Origin: an uncultured Eubacterium sp.
Lineage (GTDB): Bacteria; Bacillota; Clostridia; Lachnospirales; Lachnospiraceae
Assembly: GCA_900550135.1 (NCBI GenBank)
Contig: URQO01000003.1
Coordinates: 1-64,000 of the forward strand
Length of the DNA: 64,000 nt
Direction: 5' to 3'
The notes beneath the pieces were generated by a model. It worked only from the letters and a program-made list of their open reading frames with translations. It did no database searches and had not been told where the DNA came from. Positions 6,516 to 16,600 of the stretch are shown piece by piece. The position numbers and the translations under genes are program-made. The first letter of the stretch is position 1; every line of letters starts with the position of its first letter.

Positions 6516-7097
6516 TTACTCCTTCACAAACCAATATTCTTCACTTATTTTTCCACTTTCGTCTACCTTACATATCCTAATTCCATAATCAACTGCCTTT
6601 TCTTTGATTTGTTCCTTATACTTATACGTATATTTTTTTCCTGCCACATCTTCAAACACAAGTTTCTCACCATCGTTCATTTCCGAAAGCACATCTGTAA
6701 ATGAATCGATACCATACACCGTCATTCCCTCAAGGTCCCAAGGCATGCCATCGCCGTTTCTGCACAAAGAGTAACCATATGTATTTTTATCAAATACATT
6801 TACAACCGGATATTTTATGTCCTTATCCGGTATGGACACAAATCCTACTACCACCTTATTATCCACTGTTATAAATGTATCTCTGTCCATTTTAGGAATA
6901 TCCTTTTTTATGGAAGCTATCTCTTTTTCAGCTGCCTGTGCCAGTTTTGTAGCCCGCTTTCTGTCTCCGCTACCTCCATTCAAAAACACCCCCACCACTA
7001 CTGCAACTACAATCAAACAAAATATGACTGCAATAATGTAGCTTACCTTTTTATTTTTGTTAATCAGTTTTTTAATTTTTCCCATATTTTTATCCAT
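6516..7097 (-). CDS. membrane-anchored sortase-like protein without visible catalytic residues (193 aa)
   Basis: Residues 18-40 form a transmembrane helix. Residues 83-160 follow the class B-type sortase pattern: VGFVSIPDKDIKYPVV, then YGYSLCRNGDG, then GMTVYG and EKLVFEDVAGKKYTYK. In active sortases the YG is followed by the catalytic histidine; here the residue is isoleucine (YGID). The protein ends at 193 without the TLxTC cysteine motif or the late arginine. It therefore looks like a shortened, non-catalytic sortase fold, either decaying or reused for binding. AAGGA lies 9 bases before the ATG. It sits downstream of the giant surface-protein genes on the same strand but beyond a terminator. 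The degenerate call is seen directly; a function is not assigned. Confidence 0.65.
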   Translation of the reverse strand: MDKNMGKIKKLINKNKKVSYIIAVIFCLIVVAVVVGVFLNGGSGDRKRATKLAQAAEKEIASIKKDIPKMDRDTFITVDNKVVVGFVSIPDKDIKYPVVNVFDKNTYGYSLCRNGDGMPWDLEGMTVYGIDSFTDVLSEMNDGEKLVFEDVAGKKYTYKYKEQIKEKAVDYGIRICKVDESGKISEEYWFVKE

Positions 7098-7182
7098 TCT
7101 ATATAATCCTTAATATTTTTAATCCATATTCACAACATCCGTTCTTGTAGCAAACTTCTATTTCCACTATTATAGCATGAAA

Positions 7183-7212
7183 TGCCTCCAAAAGTTCACA
7201 ACTTTCAGAGGC
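7183..7212 (-). terminator. terminator after the giant-protein operon
   Basis: TGCCTC-TGAAAGT and ACTTT-TGGAGGCA pair around a short loop, followed leftward by TTTC, 63 bases beyond the stop of the 2133-aa gene. Confidence 0.6.
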
Positions 7213-7274
7213 ACCCCTACTATTTTCAGTTTACATGTATGACAGGTACTTTTCTGTCTCCACCTCCAACTGAT

Positions 7275-10200
7275 TTATTTAACCTTCATTGTCTTTTTAA
7301 TAAATCCGGTTTTCTTATTAAGCTTCTTTCTGTATTTTTTCTTAGCTTTCTTTGGTACTTTAAATACTGCCTTTTTGCTAATTCCCTTAAATGCATTTTT
7401 GCCAATCTTCGGAACTTTTCCAGACTTAAACTTAATATTTTTTAACTTCTTGCGCTTATAAAATGATTTGGCCGCTATTACTGCAACATTCTTTCCAATA
7501 ACAACACTTGTTATCTTATTATTGTTTTTAAATACATTTGAACCAACTGCCGTTACCTTATACTTCTTTTTCTTTATCTTTACAGTATCAGGAATGGTAA
7601 TTTTCTTTGATTTTTTGTCAGTTGTTCCAATGTATGTTACAGCATCCTTTGAAGTCACTCTGTATTTTGCTTTTCCTACAGTGTGGGTGCTTCCTACTTT
7701 GACGCTTCCACCATTTTCTTTTCCAGAATCCTTTATGCCAGATGATTTCTTCCATATTGCATACAATGTTACATTACTTTGAATATAGAATTTGTCCCCG
7801 GGCATATATGTAGTGCCACTGCCATCTGCCTTTGTATTCCAGCACACAAACTTTTTGCCGGCATTGGTAAATCCACATTTTGCCACCTGTACAGAATCGT
7901 ATTTGCTGTATGGGCTGTTTGGATCAGTCATTGCACCTTTTCCACCGTTAGCATTGTACAGAACCTTGTATCCCTTTTCCTCAGTCTGTCCCTGAACCTC
8001 AGCACCATATGTAAATGATGCTGATAATGCAGCTCCATCTACAAGAACCAGTTTTCCTTCTACAAATCCGTGACTACCTTTTTTTACTACAAGTTTGTTT
8101 TCATTAATAATTTCTGTATCTCCTGCTACATTACCCAAATTCCATTCCACATTTGTCATGTCATTTAAAATAATATTGTGGTTATCATTTGTAATGGCGC
8201 ACAATTGCATTTCAACTGACGTATCACCTGTTTCATTTAAGAACAGATTTTTACCAGCATATGAAACCCATTGTTTTTCGGTGTTGTCTGTTGTGTCGGC
8301 GCTAAGTGCTACATCAAGTTCTTTTACATTTCCCATGCCGTTGTTTACAACCTGACATTCAGTTTTTTGAGTATTTCCAACTTCATCACTGACAATAATC
8401 TCAACATCTTTTTTATAATAGCCACTTCCAATGTTTACATCAAAGGAGAAATCCCCTTCTTCAGAAGCTTTGGCATTTATATCTTTTAAAGTTTTCTGTC
8501 TTATAACAGGCTTACCTTCAACATTTACTGTAATGTAAGCTTCATCTTCTGTAATTCCACTAATTGTAAGAGTTCCATCTTCTTCAAAACCTGACCCGTT
8601 AGTTGGTGATTTAAGAAGTAATGTTGGCGCTGTAGTATCTACATTAAATACAAATGATTCACTAAATCCGTCACCATTTTCATTTTTCCCATATACATTA
8701 ATTGTGTGGTCTCCATCAGGAATACTATTTAATGAAATGGTAGTGGATTTTGTATTAGCAAATGTACCTGTTTTTTCTTCACCATCTAGTACCCATGTAC
8801 CTGACACGTTCATGTCTGAAGTCATAGTAAAGTCAATATCTGAAGAATCATATGTGTCATACATTACTGTCTTTTCCACAACATTTTCATTTTCGTCTTT
8901 TACATGAGTCAATCTTCCAACCTGATATTTTTTCTTATTAGCGTTAAGAGTTATGGTTGCTTTGCTTGGCTCATTTAATTTAATCTCATCTGAAAAAGTT
9001 TCCTCTCCGTAAGACAGTCCTGTAATATTTCCGCTACTATCTTTTATTTCATTAAATGGTGTGGCTGAAATTATGTACTTATTTCCTGCCTTCAGGCCTT
9101 CTTTCTTTACAACAGATTTGCCTTTTTCATTTTCTTTGCTACTATCTATGCTTCCACCAAGTATTGCGTAAACTTCATTTGCCTGATTTTTTGTTGCTGT
9201 AACACTATAATCTGACAATTCAGTTTTTTCGCCTTTGTTGTTTATCTCATAAACCTTAAACATTGCTCCCTGACACTTACTGTCTGCTGCGCCATCTATC
9301 TGAGCCTTAAACTGTAAATCCCCTGCATTTTCTACAGTTACATTTCCAATTTTATCCGGCTGTGTAGAATTAGTATAATTAATTTCATTGTCAGTATTTA
9401 TAATGCCTGTAGTCACATCTTCCTTACTATACACAGCTCTAATGTAATATTTGTCAGCTTTAAGAGTCTTTGGCAATTCTATTGTTGCTGTTTTCCTTCC
9501 AATATCATTTTTGTCGAGAGATGCAACTATTGTACCTCCATCACTTTCCACGTCTTTGTCATTTACAATGTAAATGTCCATTTTTTCAAGTTCAGACATT
9601 TTAGAATTTCCGGTCCAGTTGACTGTTACCTTGTTGTCTGTATCTGAATAATCAGTTTTTGATACGGTAAGTTTTGTCACTTCCGGAAGTGGATCCACTG
9701 CATACAAAATCAATTCAGATGATTCAACTGTATTAACTTTATATGTTTTGTTATAAAGATTTTTGTCTGTAAATGACACTACAATGGTTCCTTCTTTTTT
9801 CTCCTCATCATAGGAGAAGTTTGCATTGGCATTCTGATTTTCTTCATCACTTTTTGAATTGTCATAGTATTTCAAAGTGATTTCTTTGTCGTCACCATCC
9901 TTTATCTTAAATCCGTCTTTTGATTTCTTTGCCTGGTCTAATGTATCAGCACTAAATGCCACACTTAACACCTGTGCTCCACCATTTTCATAATCACCTA
10001 ATGTAAAGTCGTGATATGTTTTCGTAATATCAGAATGAAGATTTGTAGATGCCTTTCCACTTTGGTCTGCTACATAATTTCCACCACTTGTAGATGCCGT
10101 CTGGTGTACATTTTCTCCAAGACTCATGTAAAGAGTATCCTTTTTTGTACTGTCATATCCTACCGGGTACCAGGTTCTTCCATTTACATCCTTTACACTG

Positions 10201-13200
10201 GCTTCTTCCAGATACTGTGGGTATGTTGGGTCTACTTTTGCTTCAGAACCAAAGGACAAATCACCACCATATACATATGATATACCTGTTGAAAATCCTA
10301 ATACTTTTAGTGCTCCCCAAATACGTGTTGTATTAAGTCCAAGAGCTGCACTTCCCACTTCAATTCCTCCAATTAAAGGAATTGCATCAGGAATTTTTAT
10401 GCCTGCCTGTGCGTAAGCTTCAAATGCCTCTTCTGCCTCACTGCTTGTATCAATGACAATGTAGCCTTTTCCTTCAATAATGCCAAGATACTGTATACTG
10501 CACTGCATAAGCATTTTATAATAAGGAATCCAGTCTACCTGTAAATTTGCATAATTCATCAATGTAATATTTGTATTTGATACCTTAAGATCTGATATTT
10601 TCACACCAAATCCTGTAAGTCCAAGAGAAAAATCTGCCCTTGCGTCCAATGCCTGAAACAGTCCAAAGTTTACACTTAAAAGTAATCTGATCGGTGGAAC
10701 TTCGCTAGCACAAAAGATTGTGTCATACATATTTTCAAATCCACCGCCGCCACCCATTATCCAGCTGACACCTACAGAATCTAAATTTATTCCCGGCTTT
10801 ATACCCTGAATGTAAAAATATAGATTGTCAACTATTGGAACATTGTTGTGGCTCTTAAATCCAAGTTTTACTTCCAATGTTATGGATTTTAGAAATGATG
10901 CATTTCCTTCCAAACCAAATGACCAGTCGTTTACTGTATTAACTGACAGTTTTCCTTCAACATTTGGCATTGAATCAGTATATCCGGGCACCTCAATTTC
11001 AGCATCAAAGTTTACTCCGATAAATCCCTGATTCATTCCATAAAGTACATTTTTTACCTGCACTGAACCATTTGTTTTTTCTCTTTTCTTTTTACTTTTT
11101 GCCAAAGTGCCTGAAGAACCAGTTTGCTTTTTGTAAGTTTTACCCCACTGGTTCCTAAGATCATCTGCCTTTGCTCCTGTATCAGAAAATACCCCTGAGC
11201 CTGTTGTTTTATCACTATTATCAACACTGTTACGCTTTGAAACTGGTATAAGAAAACTTAAATCAAGACTTGCCGAAAATGACATTACAAATCCTTTTGC
11301 CTGATTTTCCTTTATGTCTCCTGCACTTTCTGCATCTGTTTCATACATCATTCCAAGTCTTGCAAATGACAGATTAAAAGCCATTCCTGCAATGGTCATC
11401 AGTCCATTTAATGCTGATGGATATACAAGGGTAATGACTTCATCATCAAAGTCTCCTATCTCCTCACCATTGGTGTTGTATGGAACAAGACTAAATTCCT
11501 GTCCATCCTCAATGGAAGTAAATCCTGCATTTCCTTTATAAATTCTGGTATTTTCCACTGATGCATTCAGGGTAATGTCGTCAAAATCTGTATTGATTTT
11601 TCCATTTTCCTTTGTGATGGTAACTGTTCCGTCAAAGGCATCAATACAGTTGTTTATAACAATTTTATCCTTGTCGCCATCAATTGACTTTGCAACATAT
11701 TTTACATTTTTTCCATTTGTTCCCTTGTCAAAAGTATCGTCCTTTATAAAGTCTCCTTTAAATAAAAGTAATACTTCCTGATATTTGTTTTTGTCTTTGT
11801 CATATTCCTTCTCATCTTTGAAAGTTTTAATGTCATATTTTGCACTGTTTCCACTGGTGCCTTTTTCCTGAACCACTGCCAACAATCCATAATAATCATT
11901 TCTATATTTCATATCGTCCGACATAATTATGGAAAGTGCATCTCCTGTAGTTTTTTTATTTACTCCTGTAGGTGGCTGGGTCCAATCAAATATCAGTTTG
12001 TATGTTCCCGGCTTCATTTTTTCATTAAACAGCACATCAATTTTATTTTCAGCACCATATACTGTTATATTTGATGAAGGAATTTCATATCTTTCATTTT
12101 CACTTTCAGCGTAAAGTGTGTATCTGCTTTTATCTTCAAGCATTGAAAAGTTTTTCCCTGTAATGTACAAATGTCTTGACAGATCATTGTACAAAATCTG
12201 TGGAGTGGCACTGTTAAATGTAATCTGTGGAAGTTTTCCGTTTCCTCCAGGACACAATACATATGTTGAACCTTCATATAACATATTTTCATATAGAAGG
12301 TTTGAATCCGTCTTGCTTGTGATTTTGTATACTCTAAAAGTTATTTTTCTGTAACTTGCCGAAGTATCCACATCTGCCTTAAAATAAAATGGAATATTTA
12401 AATTGGTACCCTTTTTAAAATCCACATATGTAGTTGTATAAGGCTTTGCATAACTTGTTTCATAGTCTAAATTTTGCTGATGCTCATCCAGTGGTGTAAT
12501 GCCCTCTGATGCATAAGCTGCCACAACTATCTCATCATAATTTGTGTTTTTAGATATGTTTTTAAGTGATGCCTGAATGTTGAATATTCCATCTGTCTTA
12601 AAACTTCCACTACTGTCTCTATTGCAATTTGAAATATAAGACTTGCCATCTGCTGCAAGACTAAGAGTTGCAGGTGCTGTCATATTAAATGCCACTGTGT
12701 CAGTTTCAGGCTTTACCTTTTCATTGGAATAAACTCCATAATATGTATTAACCATACCTTCTTTATTTCCACTAACCGTGCCTAAATCATAGTACATTGC
12801 CATGGCACTGTCTGCTGTTCCAAATTCATCATTTCCATCATTTGTAAAATTAAGGGATTCATTTGGTGCAAATTCAAAATCTGTTGCAGCTATGGAATTC
12901 CAATGTGCAAAAGCGATTTGCTTAAGCATTCCCTTAGATGAAATAACTGTACTGGCTGTTGTAGATGGATTTTTCATATCATCATATGCATAAAATGTCG
13001 CCGGTATTTCATTTGCCTTTATAACACATTCTTTTTCAATGAAATCACTGTTATACGATGTATCCGGCAACTCATAATATGCAAAATCTTTACTGCCTAT
13101 TGCTGAATCAAGAAGAATTCTGGCCTCTACTTTTACGTCATCACTTCCATTATTTTTTACATTGTAGCTAATGGAAACCATGCCGTGTTCATTGGAGCCT

Positions 13201-13676
13201 GAGTTTGCCAGCTCCAGACGCTGGGTAAATTCCAATTCACCCAGTGTCCATTTTGCTGATAATCCTGTAGCATCTTTTGATACAGTAACAGGACTGGTTT
13301 CTATTCCTTCATAAGAATAGTCCTCACCAAAGATATAAACATTTGTTGTTCCGTTTTTGGTTATTTTAAATGATGTAAATGAGGTATCATAATCCTCACT
13401 ATGATATAAAAGTTCCTTATTGTTGTCAGATTTTATTGTTTTATCTCCCTCAACGTTTGATATATAAAATCCGCCATTTGTTCCGGACATATGGACAGAT
13501 GTATAATCATTTTCAAGAGACAGAACCTGACTGCTTACCTGATATCCACTACTTTCATTTGATGTTGTTTTATTCTCTGCGTAAGAATCCACCGGCATTG
13601 CTGTTATAATCAAAGCTGCTGAAAGCACCAGACAGATAAAGCTATTTAATATTTTTTGTCTATGTATTTTTTTCAT
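7275..13676 (-). CDS. giant secreted surface protein with Listeria-Bacteroides repeat and basic LRR-like tail (2133 aa)
   Basis: A signal peptide is clear (residues 1-33: basic MKKIHRQK, hydrophobic core, AMPVDSYA). The body is a long series of beta-rich segments, including fibronectin/Ig-like stretches around residues 1300-1900 (for example NKVTVNWTGNSKMSE). A Listeria-Bacteroides (InlB B-type) repeat lies at about 1902-1977 (VLYNANGGKGAM ... VTLYAIWKK). The last 156 residues resemble BspA-like leucine-rich repeats (ITSVVIGKNVAVIAAKSF, KIGKNAFKGI) and are extremely lysine-rich. No LPXTG is present, so attachment is probably by the basic tail to wall polymers. It starts 12 bases after the 2628-aa gene's stop, so they share a transcript. 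Adhesion or host/glycan binding is an inference from domain style. Confidence 0.8.
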   Translation of the reverse strand: MKKIHRQKILNSFICLVLSAALIITAMPVDSYAENKTTSNESSGYQVSSQVLSLENDYTSVHMSGTNGGFYISNVEGDKTIKSDNNKELLYHSEDYDTSFTSFKITKNGTTNVYIFGEDYSYEGIETSPVTVSKDATGLSAKWTLGELEFTQRLELANSGSNEHGMVSISYNVKNNGSDDVKVEARILLDSAIGSKDFAYYELPDTSYNSDFIEKECVIKANEIPATFYAYDDMKNPSTTASTVISSKGMLKQIAFAHWNSIAATDFEFAPNESLNFTNDGNDEFGTADSAMAMYYDLGTVSGNKEGMVNTYYGVYSNEKVKPETDTVAFNMTAPATLSLAADGKSYISNCNRDSSGSFKTDGIFNIQASLKNISKNTNYDEIVVAAYASEGITPLDEHQQNLDYETSYAKPYTTTYVDFKKGTNLNIPFYFKADVDTSASYRKITFRVYKITSKTDSNLLYENMLYEGSTYVLCPGGNGKLPQITFNSATPQILYNDLSRHLYITGKNFSMLEDKSRYTLYAESENERYEIPSSNITVYGAENKIDVLFNEKMKPGTYKLIFDWTQPPTGVNKKTTGDALSIIMSDDMKYRNDYYGLLAVVQEKGTSGNSAKYDIKTFKDEKEYDKDKNKYQEVLLLFKGDFIKDDTFDKGTNGKNVKYVAKSIDGDKDKIVINNCIDAFDGTVTITKENGKINTDFDDITLNASVENTRIYKGNAGFTSIEDGQEFSLVPYNTNGEEIGDFDDEVITLVYPSALNGLMTIAGMAFNLSFARLGMMYETDAESAGDIKENQAKGFVMSFSASLDLSFLIPVSKRNSVDNSDKTTGSGVFSDTGAKADDLRNQWGKTYKKQTGSSGTLAKSKKKREKTNGSVQVKNVLYGMNQGFIGVNFDAEIEVPGYTDSMPNVEGKLSVNTVNDWSFGLEGNASFLKSITLEVKLGFKSHNNVPIVDNLYFYIQGIKPGINLDSVGVSWIMGGGGGFENMYDTIFCASEVPPIRLLLSVNFGLFQALDARADFSLGLTGFGVKISDLKVSNTNITLMNYANLQVDWIPYYKMLMQCSIQYLGIIEGKGYIVIDTSSEAEEAFEAYAQAGIKIPDAIPLIGGIEVGSAALGLNTTRIWGALKVLGFSTGISYVYGGDLSFGSEAKVDPTYPQYLEEASVKDVNGRTWYPVGYDSTKKDTLYMSLGENVHQTASTSGGNYVADQSGKASTNLHSDITKTYHDFTLGDYENGGAQVLSVAFSADTLDQAKKSKDGFKIKDGDDKEITLKYYDNSKSDEENQNANANFSYDEEKKEGTIVVSFTDKNLYNKTYKVNTVESSELILYAVDPLPEVTKLTVSKTDYSDTDNKVTVNWTGNSKMSELEKMDIYIVNDKDVESDGGTIVASLDKNDIGRKTATIELPKTLKADKYYIRAVYSKEDVTTGIINTDNEINYTNSTQPDKIGNVTVENAGDLQFKAQIDGAADSKCQGAMFKVYEINNKGEKTELSDYSVTATKNQANEVYAILGGSIDSSKENEKGKSVVKKEGLKAGNKYIISATPFNEIKDSSGNITGLSYGEETFSDEIKLNEPSKATITLNANKKKYQVGRLTHVKDENENVVEKTVMYDTYDSSDIDFTMTSDMNVSGTWVLDGEEKTGTFANTKSTTISLNSIPDGDHTINVYGKNENGDGFSESFVFNVDTTAPTLLLKSPTNGSGFEEDGTLTISGITEDEAYITVNVEGKPVIRQKTLKDINAKASEEGDFSFDVNIGSGYYKKDVEIIVSDEVGNTQKTECQVVNNGMGNVKELDVALSADTTDNTEKQWVSYAGKNLFLNETGDTSVEMQLCAITNDNHNIILNDMTNVEWNLGNVAGDTEIINENKLVVKKGSHGFVEGKLVLVDGAALSASFTYGAEVQGQTEEKGYKVLYNANGGKGAMTDPNSPYSKYDSVQVAKCGFTNAGKKFVCWNTKADGSGTTYMPGDKFYIQSNVTLYAIWKKSSGIKDSGKENGGSVKVGSTHTVGKAKYRVTSKDAVTYIGTTDKKSKKITIPDTVKIKKKKYKVTAVGSNVFKNNNKITSVVIGKNVAVIAAKSFYKRKKLKNIKFKSGKVPKIGKNAFKGISKKAVFKVPKKAKKKYRKKLNKKTGFIKKTMKVK

Positions 13677-13688
13677 ATACCTGTCCTC

Positions 13689-16600
13689 CTATTTTGCTAT
13701 AAATAAATATGTTAAATATGTCTCCTTATTCTGCGTCACAATATATAAAGTGTAGAATCCGTTTTCTAAGTTGGTTATTTTGCCTTTTTTAGTAGACTTG
13801 GCATTTTTCATTGAGCCTGCCTTTCTAATTCCTTCCTTATAATAAACTTTAAATGATTCCCCTTTTCGTTTTGACTTTCCAAGTGTAAGGGTTACTTCGT
13901 TTTCATTTAAAATTGTTGTGTCGCAGGATGACATTAGTTCTCCATTTGCCTTTATTTTCAGGTTGGCTGAACTGATTACCTTTACATATCTTGTTACAAT
14001 ACGCTGGTTTCCTGAGCTGTCTTTTAGAACATATTTAACTTCGTGTATGCCCTGATTATTAAGATTTGCTTCTGTCAGCATATTTTCAATAGTAACTGTA
14101 GGTGTAGGGTCTACATTATCCCATAGGATATATGAATCTTCATCAAGCAGGATATCCTTTAATTCCTTTACTGTAGTGCCTTGGGATACGTTGACTACAG
14201 ACTTGTTAAACTGAATATTTGGTGCCTGAGCGTCTACATATTTAACCTGTAATACTTTGTATGATACAAGTCCAGCCTCATCTACTGCCTTTACCTGGTA
14301 ACTTCCATTTGAATCAATTGGCAGTGTAATCCAATCAAGTTCATCACCTACTAGTTTGCCATCACCATTTGCATCCACAGGAGCCTTCACACTGTAATCT
14401 TTTCCCTGGAATGTAATGATTCCTTTTTCTGACATTGTTACTTTAATCTTACAGTTTTTAGGTGCAACATAGTCCTGTGGTATACCCACTGCATATATTT
14501 CCGGTGGAGTTTCATCTATTGAATCCACGGTAATACTCTTTGTGGTAATGTTTCCTGCCATATCTGTAAAGGTCAGCTCATATGTACCATTGGCTTTTAT
14601 AGTAAGTGGTATATTTGTATTTGCTCCATATGTAGTGTCATAATCACATCCTGTTACAAGAACTTTTTCATCTGACTTGTATATAACTTCTACGCTGTTT
14701 CTTTTCTTTGTTTGTGTAAATGTAATCTTTGGAGCCATCTTGTCAATAATGCCTTCCAAATCAATATCTGACAATTCACTACTCATGCCGTTTGGCGATT
14801 TTGCTACCACCTTTACAATTCCAGGCACTGCTTCCTTAAATTGAACCTTGCCTTTTCGTCCACCAAGTTCAATTAATGTTTTTGAGAATACATTTTTATC
14901 CTCAATCCATGAATCTCCCTTTTTATAGAACACTTTCAGTTCTGATACAGTTTTGTCAAAATCAAGAGACAATGTTACAGAACTGTTTACCGGCTCTGTT
15001 GGTGCAATTTTTTCATATGTCTTTCCATCCTTTGTGTAACAAGGACTCCATGATGACACCTTAATAGTTGGTGCCTTATTGTCAATTTCCGTAATCTTTG
15101 TTGCTACTGTTGTTTTGTTTCCACTTTTATCCTTAAATACCGTATTGTATGTTCCGTTGTCTTTTATTTCCAGATAATAATAGTATCCGTCCTCATCTAC
15201 TCCGGTTTTCAGCCCCTTAGTAACAGGTGTAACTGTTCCATTCTGATTTTTGGCATCTGTATTATCATCAAGGTAATATTGAAGATTCATTTCTCTAAAG
15301 CTTTTTCCAACTTTTTTTACAGTAACTGTTGGTTTTTCAGTATCAAATTTTGATGCTGTAAAGCTATGCGCCACTTTGTTTCCTGCTTCATCTACAGCTA
15401 CAACTGTAATGGAACATGCCTTTGTTATAACAATACTGTTGTCTAAAGCAGATACCTTTACTCCGTCTATATTGTCTGAGTTACTATTGTAGGTTACATT
15501 GTTAATTGAAGTATTTAATCCATTTAAAACTACTATTTTGGATTTACTTCTGTCAAACAATGTGTACTTAATTTTGTAACCACCTGTAAATCCAATATCC
15601 TCTGCTATCTCGTTAAAATCATCACTTTCAGGATTCCATGAAGTCTTGTACTCTGCCATGCCATCGTATACAGCATAAACTTCTGCTGAAAGAGATGGTG
15701 CTTCTGTATCAGGTAATTCCTCTTCTGGAACCGGTGGCTGATATTTTGTCATTACAAGTTCATCCGGCAATGTAAATGTAACCGGTTCTCCTTCATTTCC
15801 ACATTCATCTGCATACTCAAATGTGTAGCTTCTATCCATATTTTCTGAATATGTAAATGTATGACTTAGTTCCTTGCCGCCTACTCCATATATGTCTTCT
15901 GAATCTGATGAAATGAGAACCTGAATATCATTGTTTGTAGTTAAGGATAATAACTTTCCTGTATCTAAAGTTTTTCCTTCAAAAATTTCTCCGGTCTCTT
16001 TAAATACCCATGTCACTTTCACATCATCAGGAGCCTTCTTGTCAATGTTTCCTACCGTAACATTATGTTCAACTACTTTGTCAGCCTCTGCTGCGCCTTT
16101 CACCTTAAGATTAAATGTAACTGCATCATTGTATGTAAACTCAACAGTTGCCTTTGTCTTGTCCTTACTCCATGTGACCGTGTAGTTGTCACTTGTTTTG
16201 CCATCATCTTTCAAACTTAACTCTGCATTTTTGTCTACTGCTGTAATGGTTGCTACCACATTTTGATTTGTCTTTGACAATGTGCTGTACTTAATGTCTG
16301 CTGCATAGTTTCCAAAGAAATTTTCCACCTTAAAGTTTTCTTTGTATTTGTTGTTATAAACATCCACATATTCTATTTCGTAAGTTCCGTCTTTGCAGAT
16401 ACCAAAGTAATCCTTTAATTTTATGTCCCCAAGGTCTGCTCCTTCAAACTGATGGCTCATGTTTTCTCCCTTTGAAATTGGGAAGCGACTCATCAAGTCC
16501 ATTCTTTCGTAAAGTTTTTCAGGAACTTCATTGCCATTTACCTTTGTTACCCTTACATCACCTGTAAATTCAATGTCAATAGCCTCCCCTTCAGGTTCAC

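Noticed and set aside
1..7097. Complete integrative conjugative element or prophage with defined ends
   Set aside because: No integrase, relaxase, transfer or structural phage gene is in the window, and no att repeat pair can be shown; only one edge of an element-like module is supported.
10011..10336. Overlapping plus-strand frames inside the 2133-aa gene
   Set aside because: They lie opposite a continuous 2133-codon gene with signal peptide and domains, are rich in Cys/Tyr/Ile typical of antisense reading, and lack ribosome sites.
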